A stretch of 40,515 nucleotides of DNA from Flavobacteriales bacterium (GTDB lineage Bacteria > Bacteroidota > Bacteroidia > Flavobacteriales_D > Sanyastnellaceae), in assembly GCA_029242765.1 (NCBI GenBank), contig JAQWTJ010000050.1, forward strand, positions 1 through 40,515, read 5' to 3'. The notes beneath the pieces are model-generated. The model ran no database searches and had not been told where the DNA came from. It saw only the letters and a program-made list of their open reading frames with translations. Below are positions 15,966-23,929 of the stretch, one piece after another (the stretch's first letter is position 1; every line of letters begins with the position of its first letter). Position numbers and translations under genes: made by a program.

Positions 15966-17260
15966 GTGCTATTACGATGAGCACCATGGACTTGACGATA
16001 CTCGTACTGTCTTTGCTGGCTTCGGCGTTTTTTTCCGGCATGGAGATGGCTTTTGTCTCGGCCAATCGACTTCAAGCAGAACTCGATATGAACCAAGGGG
16101 GCAAAGCCTCAAGGATTGTTGTGCATCTGCTCGGCCGCCCCGAGCGCTTCATCACCACCATGCTGGTGGGCAATAATTTGGCGTTGGTGCTATTTGGACT
16201 GCAAAGCGCTAAGCTTATCAGCATCGCTCTGTTTGGTGCCCCGGCTTGGGAGGACGTGGACCACCCGATGGCCGCTCTAGCCACACAGACCATCATGGCG
16301 ACAATCACCGTCTTGTTGTTGGCTGAATTTTTGCCGAAGTCGATCTTTCAAATCCGGCCAAACAAATGGCTGCGCTGGGTTTCTATCCCTTTACTTCTGG
16401 TCCATTACATCTTGCTTTTGCCAGCAATCGTGGTGCTGGGGATCTCGCGACTGCTGATGGGGCGCCGCAAGCAGGTCGATGCCGATGAGAGTGCCGACCA
16501 ATTGGGTACAGTCGATCTCGATTATTATTTGCGGGCCTTGAATGAGCGGCCGTCGAGCGAGTCCGAATTGGACTTGAACAACGAGATAGAAATTCTACAG
16601 AATGCCCTCGAACTGCCCGATGTAAAAGCGCGTGATTGCTTGGTGCCCAGGAATGAAATCGTGGCCGTATCAATTGAGGAAGAGATTGCAGAGTTGGAAG
16701 CACTATTTGAAGCCACTGGGCTGAGTAAAATCGTTGTGTACCTGGAAGATGTCGACCACATCATCGGCTACGTGCACACGAAAGATCTGTTCCAAAACCC
16801 CAGCAATATTCGGAGCATTCTACACCCCACGTTCATCATCCCCGAACCGATGGGGGCCGACGAGATCATGAAGGAGTTCATTCGGCGTAGAAGGCATTTG
16901 GCCGTGGTGGTCGACGAATTTGGAGGAACTTCAGGAATCTTGACAATGGAGGACATTGTGGAAGAGTTGATTGGAGAGATTGAAGATGAGCACGATGCGG
17001 ATGCATTAACCGAACGTGAATTGAGCCCCGGGCATTTCTTGCTCAACGCCCGACTCGAAATTGACGCATTGAATAAGCGCCACGGTTTTGGACTTCCAAA
17101 GGAAGAAGATTACGAAACCTTAGGGGGATTAATCATTCACCACGCCGAGCACATTCCGGAAGTGGGGCACGTGCTGCAGCTGGGAAATATCACGCTAATC
17201 GTCACCGCGGTGCTCGGCCACCGCATTGATGCAATTGAGCTGCACAAAAGCGACGGCTGA
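15962..17260 (+). CDS. CNNM/CBS/CorC-type membrane protein (hemolysin C-like, second copy)
   Basis: A 432-residue relative of GldE in the same gene run. An N-terminal CNNM/DUF21 domain with several membrane helices carries SGMEMAFVSANRL near residue 25; two CBS domains follow, then VVDEFGGTSGILTMEDIVEELIG and a CorC/HlyC domain at the C-terminus. Family members are linked to magnesium or cobalt efflux, and several serve as cation-responsive regulators, so the substrate is uncertain. I chose ATG 15962, overlapping the upstream stop as ATGA; further ATGs lie at 15977 and 15986. It lacks a GldD-like extension, which makes it a useful contrast to the fused copy at 9674. Confidence 0.88.
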   Translation: MSAITMSTMDLTILVLSLLASAFFSGMEMAFVSANRLQAELDMNQGGKASRIVVHLLGRPERFITTMLVGNNLALVLFGLQSAKLISIALFGAPAWEDVDHPMAALATQTIMATITVLLLAEFLPKSIFQIRPNKWLRWVSIPLLLVHYILLLPAIVVLGISRLLMGRRKQVDADESADQLGTVDLDYYLRALNERPSSESELDLNNEIEILQNALELPDVKARDCLVPRNEIVAVSIEEEIAELEALFEATGLSKIVVYLEDVDHIIGYVHTKDLFQNPSNIRSILHPTFIIPEPMGADEIMKEFIRRRRHLAVVVDEFGGTSGILTMEDIVEELIGEIEDEHDADALTERELSPGHFLLNARLEIDALNKRHGFGLPKEEDYETLGGLIIHHAEHIPEVGHVLQLGNITLIVTAVLGHRIDAIELHKSDG

Positions 17261-17275
17261 CCGGGAGGGATTGCG

Positions 17276-17283
17276 TATATTCG
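17276..17283 (+). promoter_or_regulatory. Candidate -7 promoter element for the PpiD-like gene (TATATTCG)
   Basis: TATATTCG matches TAnnTTTG at 7 of 8 positions and ends 25 bases before the ATG at 17309. It lies in the only gap of some length in this part of the run and would let the isomerase be transcribed on its own. No TTG lies at -33 spacing. Confidence 0.4.
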
Positions 17284-17308
17284 CGCACCATTCAAAAAAC
17301 CGGATATC

Positions 17309-19378
17309 ATGGCAATGATTGAAAGAATTCGCAACCGTCAAGGACTCCTGATGGTGATCATCGGAATCGGCATGCTCGGCTTCCTCGTTCCCTTTGACGC
17401 TGTGATGGCGATGATGGGCTCTGGTGCGGGAAGCAACAATGCGGGTGTCATTGACGGTCAAGAAGTTTCTTTGCAGGACTACCGCATCATGGTGGAGAAC
17501 CGCAAAGCCTTGTTCACCTACAAGGATGGAAAAGCAGCACAGAATGAAGTCTGGGGCGACCTGGTCCAGAAAATGCTCTTGAGCGATGAATTGGAAGATA
17601 TCGGGTTGAGCGTTTCACAGGAGGAGTTTGACGATATCCGGTTCGGCGACAATATTTCCCCTTACGTGAGAGGTTCATTCTACGGTGGCAACGTCACAGA
17701 GGAAGCAAAAATGAATTGGCAGGCCACGTTTAGCCAAATGTTCACTGCCGAACGCGCCAAGTACGAGGGCTACTCCAGCATTATCGTCAGCAAGCGCGAG
17801 ATGGAAAAGTTTGATGCATTGGTCAAATCGGGAATTTTGGCCAATTCCATCGAAGGCAAATCTGAATACCTCGCAGGGGCATCCAAAGTGGACTTCGAGT
17901 ACGTTTTGATGCGCTACTCCACCACAGCTGACGGCGATGTAGAAGTGAGCGATTCCGACGTGAAAGCCTACTACAACGCACACGCCGACGAAGCTCGCTT
18001 CGCTCAAACAGCAGGGCATGACATCGAATACGTTCGCATTCCAATCCGTGCTTCTGCTGAGGACCGCACAAATGCGCAAGCTGAGTTGACGGCCACTGCT
18101 ACTGCGTGGGGCGCAGCCACGGACGACGCTGCCTTTATGGAGGCTGCAGGCTTGAGCGGTGTGTACACGCAGAGCGACTTGAAGTCAGTTCAAATCCAAC
18201 GCGAGGGCAATTCAGCCGCATTGACTGCAGCCGCAGTGGGTGAAGTGGTCGGCCCATACTTTGACGGCGATTTCATACGACTCGACCGCATTATCGCCCG
18301 CGAAAGCATCGCCGACTCTACGGTTAAATGCCGTCACATTTTGCTCAAAGCAACCGATGTAAAAGACGAGGCAGAAATGGCCGTTTTGCACGCCCGTGCC
18401 GACTCAATCAAGCGCCGCTTGAGAGCTGGAGACAGCTTTTCCGACTTGGTCAACAAGCACACCGAAGACCCCGGTTCAAAAGCCACCGGAGGCGAATATG
18501 AGTTCCAACGAGGACGGATGGTCCAGTCCTTTGAAGACTTTGTCTTTGATAACAAGGTGGGACACATCGGAACAGCGGAAACCAACTACGGCTTGCACTT
18601 GATTGAAGTGCTTGATCAACAGTGGACCGCTGAGCAAGTCACCTTGGGTCGTGTGAGTAAAAGCCTGACCATTTCGGGTGACGCCGCAAAAGAAGCGTAC
18701 GATGTCGCCAGCGATTTTGCCTTTGAAAACGAATCAAGTGAGGCGTTTCGCGAAGGGGCTGATGCAGCAGGCTACGCCGTTGTGGAGTCCCGAGGTTTAA
18801 CGCGCTCTGCTTCTGGAGTCACAGGCTTGCCTCGTGCAGGCGAGGTGATCGGTTGGGCTTTCGGTGCTGAGACCGGCGACGTGAGCAATCCGTTCCGCAT
18901 CGATGACGACTACGTGATTGCCACACTGGTTCGCGTGAAGGAAGCTGGCACACCGCCCTTCGAATTTGTCGAAGATGCAATGCGCCGTGGGGCCATCACT
19001 GAAAAGAAGGCCGAAATGTTCACGTCAAAAATGACGGGCTCGACTTTGGAAGAGATTGCTACATCAGCGAATGGAAAAATTGAAACGGCCGCGGGGGTTT
19101 CCCTTCAGACGCCTTCGATCCCTGCAGCTGGCGGCTCTGAGCCTTTGGTGATTGGAATTGCGTGCGGCCTAGAGGTCGGGGAAATGCGTGGTCCTATAGA
19201 AGGGCAGAACGGCGTTTGGTTTGTGCGCGGCAAGGCCCGCACCGAAGCCGCATCTAAGGAAAATTACGATCGCGAGATGGGCGTACTCAACGGTCAGCGT
19301 CAGGCCAGCGCCACCCGAGCGCTAATCGGTGCTATAACCACTGCAGCTGACGTGGAAGACTTGCGCTCAGGCAACTGA
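17309..19378 (+). CDS. ppiD: Membrane-anchored PpiD/SurA-like peptidyl-prolyl isomerase
   Basis: Periplasmic folding helper of the PpiD type. Residues 11-34 form a single N-terminal membrane helix (LLMVIIGIGMLGFLVPF), followed by a SurA-N-like chaperone region with internal helices. A parvulin PPIC domain lies at about residues 337-425, with CRHILLKATD, GDSFSDLVNKHTEDPGSKATGG and the late motif NYGLHLIEVLDQ. A long C-terminal helical part contains a second, poorer parvulin-like segment. The 689 residues match Bacteroidota PpiD. It follows a promoter-like TATATTCG and is the last gene of the plus-strand run, converging on queA with only three bases between stops. Confidence 0.9.
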   Translation: MAMIERIRNRQGLLMVIIGIGMLGFLVPFDAVMAMMGSGAGSNNAGVIDGQEVSLQDYRIMVENRKALFTYKDGKAAQNEVWGDLVQKMLLSDELEDIGLSVSQEEFDDIRFGDNISPYVRGSFYGGNVTEEAKMNWQATFSQMFTAERAKYEGYSSIIVSKREMEKFDALVKSGILANSIEGKSEYLAGASKVDFEYVLMRYSTTADGDVEVSDSDVKAYYNAHADEARFAQTAGHDIEYVRIPIRASAEDRTNAQAELTATATAWGAATDDAAFMEAAGLSGVYTQSDLKSVQIQREGNSAALTAAAVGEVVGPYFDGDFIRLDRIIARESIADSTVKCRHILLKATDVKDEAEMAVLHARADSIKRRLRAGDSFSDLVNKHTEDPGSKATGGEYEFQRGRMVQSFEDFVFDNKVGHIGTAETNYGLHLIEVLDQQWTAEQVTLGRVSKSLTISGDAAKEAYDVASDFAFENESSEAFREGADAAGYAVVESRGLTRSASGVTGLPRAGEVIGWAFGAETGDVSNPFRIDDDYVIATLVRVKEAGTPPFEFVEDAMRRGAITEKKAEMFTSKMTGSTLEEIATSANGKIETAAGVSLQTPSIPAAGGSEPLVIGIACGLEVGEMRGPIEGQNGVWFVRGKARTEAASKENYDREMGVLNGQRQASATRALIGAITTAADVEDLRSGN

Positions 19379-19381
19379 TCA

Positions 19382-20656
19382 CTAGGTTTTGCTCGGCTGA
19401 AAGCTGAGTAAGCAGGCGTCACCATAGCTTAAGAATCGATACCCCGCCTTAACGGCATGGGCGTAGGCCTTGCGCCACATGGGGCCAACAGCTGCCTCTA
19501 TAATGCACAGCAGGGTGCTGCCTGGCATATGAAAGTTGGTGACAAGTCGGTGCGTTGATCGGATGCGGTAGCCCGGCACAATCATAATTTCAGTGCTGAA
19601 TTTCACGGCGTCTTGACCCGTCGACTCCAGAACGTCCAACAAAGACTCAACGGCTTGTTCATACGTGCCGTATTCAGGCAAATCCGAACGATCAATCCAC
19701 TGCGGAATGTGTGCTGATGCGCCTGAAGCAAGGGCCTCTTTTACTGCGGCGGCTTGGGCGACTAACGCGTGTGGCACTGCATCTTGCGCTGAATCATCCG
19801 TTGCAATGCGTAGCAAACACGCAAGCCAATACACGCTTTCCAAGGTTCGCAGCGTGGTGGTGCCCACCACCGTCCGATCGGGTTGCTCGGCAAGAACTTG
19901 CAGGGCCCCGCGTGAAATTTCGCAACGCTCTGCGTGCATGACGTGTTCAGCTAGCGGACCGCTGACCGGCTTGAAGGTGCCGACCCCCACATGAAGCGTG
20001 ACATGAGCTGAAGCGACATCCCGGGCCTTGAGCGCGGCGAGGACTTCCTGCGAAAAATGGAGACCGGCTGTGGGAGCAGCCACGCTCCCAAGTTTCTGAG
20101 CAAACAAGGTCTGGTAGCGATCGGCATCACGTTCGTCCGAGTCGCGGTTCATATAGGGTGGAAGAGGGATGGAGCCGGCCCGGTCCAGTACTTCGGAGAA
20201 GCTTGCGCCACCTTTCCACGAGAAATGAACACAGAAGCGGCCTTCGAATTCGGGCAATCGTCTTGCGAGGATGTTCATTTCGCAAAGCGAAGGTTCGTCG
20301 GATCCGATGGACACATCGCCATGCTTCCATCGCTTGGCGCCACCAATCAACACGACCCATGTGCAACTCTGGGTGGCGGCCATGGCCTGCTCTACGCTAA
20401 GCCCGTTGGGGTCGAGAAGTAGAAATTCTACCGCTCCGCCGGTGGGCTTACACCCGCGAAGGCGGGCCCGAAGAACGCGGGTCTGGTTGGTCCACAGGAC
20501 GCTCCCCTGTGGCAAGAGCTTGGGCAAGTCAACGAAGTTGTAATCGGACAGGCCGTTGGGCGTAGACTGACCGAAGGCGAGCAGTCGGCTGCCGTCACGA
20601 CGCACTGCGGGGCGCGCTGCGATGCAGCTCTCTGGCAATTCGTAATCAAGATTCAA
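19382..20656 (-). CDS. queA: S-adenosylmethionine:tRNA ribosyltransferase-isomerase QueA (Bacteroidota long type)
   Basis: Transfers and isomerises the ribosyl group of S-adenosylmethionine onto 7-aminomethyl-7-deazaguanine in tRNA, giving epoxyqueuosine. The 424-residue protein has family segments NLDYELPESCIAARPA near the N-terminus, APTAGLHFSQEVL, HVTLHVGVGTFKPV, VGTTTLRTLE and NFHMPGSTLLCIIEA. It is longer than the E. coli enzyme, as usual in Bacteroidota. The start is a TTG at 20656; no ATG lies in frame nearby, and the N-terminus aligned there resembles the family. A promoter shared with the divergent gene lies immediately upstream. Confidence 0.9.
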   Translation of the reverse strand: MNLDYELPESCIAARPAVRRDGSRLLAFGQSTPNGLSDYNFVDLPKLLPQGSVLWTNQTRVLRARLRGCKPTGGAVEFLLLDPNGLSVEQAMAATQSCTWVVLIGGAKRWKHGDVSIGSDEPSLCEMNILARRLPEFEGRFCVHFSWKGGASFSEVLDRAGSIPLPPYMNRDSDERDADRYQTLFAQKLGSVAAPTAGLHFSQEVLAALKARDVASAHVTLHVGVGTFKPVSGPLAEHVMHAERCEISRGALQVLAEQPDRTVVGTTTLRTLESVYWLACLLRIATDDSAQDAVPHALVAQAAAVKEALASGASAHIPQWIDRSDLPEYGTYEQAVESLLDVLESTGQDAVKFSTEIMIVPGYRIRSTHRLVTNFHMPGSTLLCIIEAAVGPMWRKAYAHAVKAGYRFLSYGDACLLSFQPSKT

Positions 20657-20663
20657 AGCGCGG

Positions 20664-20683
20664 CAAATATTGGGCGATATTTG
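20664..20683. promoter_or_regulatory. Back-to-back -7 boxes shared by queA and the divergent SDR gene
   Basis: The 20 bases CAAATATTGGGCGATATTTG form an inverted repeat: CAAATAT at 20664-20670 and ATATTTG at 20677-20683. Reading outward, each arm supplies a -7-like box: GATATTTG for the plus strand and AATATTTG for the minus strand, each 7 of 8 against TAnnTTTG. They end five and seven bases before the start codons at 20689 and 20656. For queA a TTG lies 23 bases upstream of the box. The arms may also be an operator. Confidence 0.5.
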
Positions 20684-20688
20684 AAGCC

Positions 20689-21642
20689 ATGTCTCAAGGT
20701 GTGCATTTCATTATTGGAGCAAGCGGTCAACTCGGCACTGAGCTCGCATTGTCATTGGTATCAAAGGGGGAGCACGTGGTGCTTTCCGACGTTCGCCGTC
20801 CGGCGCATCAGAATCTGCAGAGCTTGGAGTACGTGACACTCGATGTCAGAGATCGGGGGGCAATTGATGCGGCCTTGATTGCAGCGGAAGCGTCGCATGT
20901 GTATTTGCTGGCAGCTGCTTTGAGCGCACGGGGTGAAGGCGATCCTGAATGGGCGTGGGACCTGAACATGCGAGGGCTGTTGAATATAATGGAACACGCG
21001 TCCGATTCGCAAACAGTGAAGCAGGTGTTTTGGCCGAGCAGCATTGCCGTGTTCGGCCCGGAAACGCCTGCTGCCGCACCGCAATGCGGTGAACGGAAGC
21101 CAACCACAGTGTACGGTATTTCGAAGAATGCTGGCGAACAGTGGTGTGCTTGGTATCGAGAGCATCGCGGCGTCGATGTACGCAGCGTACGCTTTCCTGG
21201 CTTGATCGGCCACCGGGCGGTTCCGGGCGGCGGCACAACGGACTATGCCGTGGACATATTTATTGAGGCCAACTTGACGGGCCGTTATACGTGCTACTTG
21301 AACGAAGATGAGCGCTTGCCCATGCTGTACATGGACGATGCGGTGGACTGCATCCACGACTTGATGGCGGCACCGGCTGACCGGCTCAAGGTGGCCACTT
21401 CGTATAACGTGCACGGAATGGACTTCACGCCAGCTGAGCTGGGGGCCGCAATCGCCGAACGGGTTGAAGGCTTCACGATGGACTACGCTCCGGATTTTCG
21501 ACAGGCGATTGCAGCGAACTGGCCCGACTCGCTTTTGGATGCTGAAGCCCGAGCCGACTGGGGGTGGTCGCCTAAAATTGGGATGAACGAGTTGGTGAGT
21601 ATCATGCTCGAAGCAAAAAAAGTCGTACTCAGCGAAACCTGA
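20689..21642 (+). CDS. NAD-dependent epimerase/SDR, probable L-threonine 3-dehydrogenase
   Basis: A 317-residue extended short-chain dehydrogenase. The NAD-binding motif GASGQLG is at residues 9-15, and the catalytic pair is seen in TVYGISKNAGEQW (Tyr143, Lys147), after a Ser in WPSSIAVFGPE. The whole sequence, including RSVRFPGLIG and the C-terminal substrate lid, resembles the bacterial SDR-type L-threonine dehydrogenase described from Flavobacterium; threonine would be oxidised to 2-amino-3-oxobutyrate. No kbl ligase gene is close by, so the assignment rests on sequence alone; a sugar-nucleotide epimerase is the alternative. The start ATG at 20689 lies only six bases after a -7 box. Confidence 0.82.
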   Translation: MSQGVHFIIGASGQLGTELALSLVSKGEHVVLSDVRRPAHQNLQSLEYVTLDVRDRGAIDAALIAAEASHVYLLAAALSARGEGDPEWAWDLNMRGLLNIMEHASDSQTVKQVFWPSSIAVFGPETPAAAPQCGERKPTTVYGISKNAGEQWCAWYREHRGVDVRSVRFPGLIGHRAVPGGGTTDYAVDIFIEANLTGRYTCYLNEDERLPMLYMDDAVDCIHDLMAAPADRLKVATSYNVHGMDFTPAELGAAIAERVEGFTMDYAPDFRQAIAANWPDSLLDAEARADWGWSPKIGMNELVSIMLEAKKVVLSET

Positions 21643-21687
21643 GCGTGCCGCGTGTCGTAGGTGGGGGGAACTCTTCCACTTGATACG

Positions 21688-22266
21688 ATGCGCACTCTGA
21701 AATTCCCCCTCGCTCTGCTCGGCCTTGCTGCCTTGCTCTCCATTCCTTTCACCGGCCACACTTCTGGCGGCGGCGACGACGACGACGATCGCTCGGTGTA
21801 CACAGCGGTGCTCGGTATTGAGTCGGGAATCGAAGGTTTTCCTGCAGATGCAATTTTTGAGGAGGGCGCCCTGCTCGACGGTGAGCGCCACGGTGTGTGG
21901 TCGCGGTTTCGCGCCGACGGTGCCATGCGTTCGCAGGTGACCTACGAAGCGGGCCGCCCCAACGGACCCTACAGCTTGTATGACAAATTGGGCAATGTCA
22001 TGGAGGAAGGAAATTGGACTCGAAGTGCAAATACAGGTGAATTGCGACGCTACTTCCCCAACGGAACGCTGCGTCAAATTTTCACATTCGACAACATCGG
22101 CAAGCGCCACGGCGAACAGCGCTATTACCACGACAACGGCCAATTGGAAATGGTGGTCAATATGACCCACGGCGCTGAAGAAGGTGATGTGGTGCGCATG
22201 GACCGTACAGGACGCGTGATCTCGCGCACCTCGTTCCGCACTGGCATTCGCAAGGCCAAGTCGTAA
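21688..22266 (+). CDS. Secreted YwqK/MORN-like repeat protein
   Basis: A 192-residue protein with an N-terminal hydrophobic segment (MRTLKFPLALLGLAALLSIP) followed by a short Gly/Asp-rich stretch (SGGGDDDDD) and several repeats of the YwqK type. Repeat units include GERHGVWSRFRADGAMRSQV, GRPNGPYSLYDKLGNVMEEG, TGELRRYFPNGTLRQIF and KRHGEQRYYHDNGQLEM. These repeats resemble MORN units and occur in exported Bacteroidota proteins; no binding partner is known. The predicted cleavage site is not followed by Gln, unlike other exported proteins here. I chose ATG 21688 over an upstream GTG at 21661. Confidence 0.78.
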   Translation: MRTLKFPLALLGLAALLSIPFTGHTSGGGDDDDDRSVYTAVLGIESGIEGFPADAIFEEGALLDGERHGVWSRFRADGAMRSQVTYEAGRPNGPYSLYDKLGNVMEEGNWTRSANTGELRRYFPNGTLRQIFTFDNIGKRHGEQRYYHDNGQLEMVVNMTHGAEEGDVVRMDRTGRVISRTSFRTGIRKAKS

Positions 22267-22277
22267 AGTTTTATTTA

Positions 22278-22324
22278 GGACGAAAGTCCGTCACTTGATG
22301 TGCTGGTGGGTCGACCATCCCGCC
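22278..22324 (+). other. Stem-loop-rich stretch between the YwqK gene and the terminator
   Basis: Two hairpins can be drawn: GGAC-GAAA-GTCC at 22278-22289, with a GNRA-type loop, and GGTGGG (22305-22310) pairing with CCCGCC (22319-22324). A rho-independent terminator follows eleven bases later. Together they could be the structured 3' end of the YwqK transcript or a short RNA of about 90 bases. I could not match it to a known RNA family from memory. Confidence 0.3.
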
Positions 22325-22334
22325 TCACCAATAT

Positions 22335-22369
22335 AGCCGGTCCTACGCATTGCGTTGGGCCGGCTTTTT
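22335..22369 (+). terminator. Rho-independent terminator after the YwqK-repeat gene
   Basis: AGCCGGTCC (22335-22343) pairs with GGGCCGGCT (22357-22365), allowing one T-G wobble, and is followed by a run of five T (22365-22369). It lies between the YwqK gene and the cysS promoter and ends the upstream transcript. Confidence 0.85.
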
Positions 22370-22370
22370 G

Positions 22371-22400
22371 TTGTGCGGGGGGTACATTGGACGATATTTG
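22371..22400 (+). promoter_or_regulatory. Candidate cysS promoter: TTG-N19-GATATTTG
   Basis: A TTG at 22371-22373 stands 19 bases upstream of GATATTTG (22393-22400), which matches TAnnTTTG at 7 of 8 positions. The spacing is right for Bacteroidota promoters, and the pair lies directly after the terminator and before cysS (start 22424). Confidence 0.65.
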
Positions 22401-22423
22401 CGCCGCAGAAATAGACCTGGACG

Positions 22424-23929
22424 ATGGACCACCCCGAAATCAAGCTCTCGCCCTACGCAGCGGATCTAACCATTTCGAACAATTTAACGCGCAGCAAGGA
22501 CCGCTTCGAGCCCTTGAACGCGCCATACGTCGGCCTTTACGTCTGCGGTCCTACGGTGTACTCGAACGTCCATTTGGGAAACGTCCGCACGTTTCTAACC
22601 TTCGATGTGATCTACCGGTATCTCTGCCAATTGGGATATCAAATCCGCTACGTACGCAACATCACTGACGTCGGCCACCTCATCGGTGACACCGATGAGG
22701 GCGAGGATAAAATCGGTGCCAAGGCCCGCTTAGAGAACCTCGAGCCGATGGAAATCGTGCAGCGCTACACGAACGACTTTCAAGACGTGATGCGCGTGTT
22801 CAACATTTTACCCCCCTCGATCGAGCCCACGGCCACCGGCCACATCATCGAGCAGATTGAAATGATTGAACAGATCATGTCCAATGGCTTTGCCTACGAG
22901 GCCAACGGTAGCATCTATTTCGACGTGCGAAAATTCTCTGAAAAGCATGATTATGGCGCATTGAGCGGTCGAAAAATCGACGACCTGCGCAACGCAACGC
23001 GCGAGCTTGACGGTCAGAGTGAAAAGCGAGACCCTTTGGATTTTGCGCTGTGGAAGAAGGCGGGGGCCACCCACCTGATGCATTGGCCTTCACCTTGGAG
23101 TGTGGGCTTCCCTGGATGGCATTTGGAGTGCTCTGTGATGAGCACCCGCTACCTCGGCAAGCAGTTCGACATCCACGGTGGTGGCATGGACTTGAAATTT
23201 CCCCACCACGAATGCGAGATCGCCCAAAACATCGGTGCCTATGGAGGCGAACTTCCGGTCCGCTACTGGATTCATGGCAACATGTTGACTGTCAACGGAC
23301 GAAAGATGTCCAAGTCGGAGGGCAACGGATTCACTCCTGAAGAGTTGATCTCTGGGAACCACAAGCTCTTGGAGCGCGGGTACTCCCCGATGACGGTTCG
23401 CTTTTTTATGTTGCAGGGGCATTATGCAGGGACACTGGACTTTAGCAACGCTGCGCTCCAGGCGGCCGAGAAGGGGCTACAGCGCTTGATGGCGGCGTGG
23501 GCAAAAATTGAAAATTTGCCCACGACCGATACAGGCGCCGTCGACATTGCCGGCCTGCGTGACCGATGCTACGCCGCGATGAACGACGACTTCAACACGC
23601 CCGTCTTGATTGCCACGCTCTACGACGGAGTGAAATGGATTAACAACGCTGCAGACGGCCGCCTACAAATCACGGCCGAGCAGAAGAGCAGCCTTAGCGA
23701 GCTGTTCCGCACCTTCGCTGGCGACGTGATGGGCCTAAAATTTGAAGTCGACACGTCCGAGAACGTCGACAACCGAAGCGACGGGCTCATGGCCCTCATT
23801 TGCGAACTTCGGGCCAGCGCCAAAGCAGATAAGAACTGGGCGATGGCCGACGAAATCCGTGATCAACTCGCCGCCATTGGCGTACAAATCAAAGACGGAA
23901 AAGATGGTGCAAGTTGGGAATTTGACTGA
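22424..23929 (+). CDS. cysS: Cysteinyl-tRNA synthetase
   Basis: Class I synthetase charging tRNA-Cys. The 501-residue protein shows the zinc-binding and entry motif [19 protein letters not shown] (Cys and HLGN as the HIGH-type signature), [25 protein letters not shown] for the rest of the zinc site, and KMSKSEGN near residue 292. The C-terminal anticodon-binding DALR-like helical domain is present ([15 protein letters not shown], then [10 protein letters not shown]-type helices). Start ATG 22424 follows a promoter with TTG-N19-GATATTTG. The 3' end overlaps the glutaminyl cyclase gene by 26 bases. Confidence 0.96.
   Translation: MDHPEIKLSPYAADLTISNNLTRSKDRFEPLNAPYVGLYVCGPTVYSNVHLGNVRTFLTFDVIYRYLCQLGYQIRYVRNITDVGHLIGDTDEGEDKIGAKARLENLEPMEIVQRYTNDFQDVMRVFNILPPSIEPTATGHIIEQIEMIEQIMSNGFAYEANGSIYFDVRKFSEKHDYGALSGRKIDDLRNATRELDGQSEKRDPLDFALWKKAGATHLMHWPSPWSVGFPGWHLECSVMSTRYLGKQFDIHGGGMDLKFPHHECEIAQNIGAYGGELPVRYWIHGNMLTVNGRKMSKSEGNGFTPEELISGNHKLLERGYSPMTVRFFMLQGHYAGTLDFSNAALQAAEKGLQRLMAAWAKIENLPTTDTGAVDIAGLRDRCYAAMNDDFNTPVLIATLYDGVKWINNAADGRLQITAEQKSSLSELFRTFAGDVMGLKFEVDTSENVDNRSDGLMALICELRASAKADKNWAMADEIRDQLAAIGVQIKDGKDGASWEFD

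Noticed and set aside
20761-22170. Long minus-strand frame of 469 codons opposite the SDR and YwqK genes
   Set aside because: It lies antisense to two well-supported genes, is rich in His, Arg, Cys and Val as expected of a shadow frame, and has no family likeness.
22278-22310. Hammerhead-like ribozyme suggested by GGACGAAAGTCCGTC
   Set aside because: The obligatory CTGATGA core is absent; only the GAAA and GTC pieces are present and can be explained by a simple GNRA hairpin.
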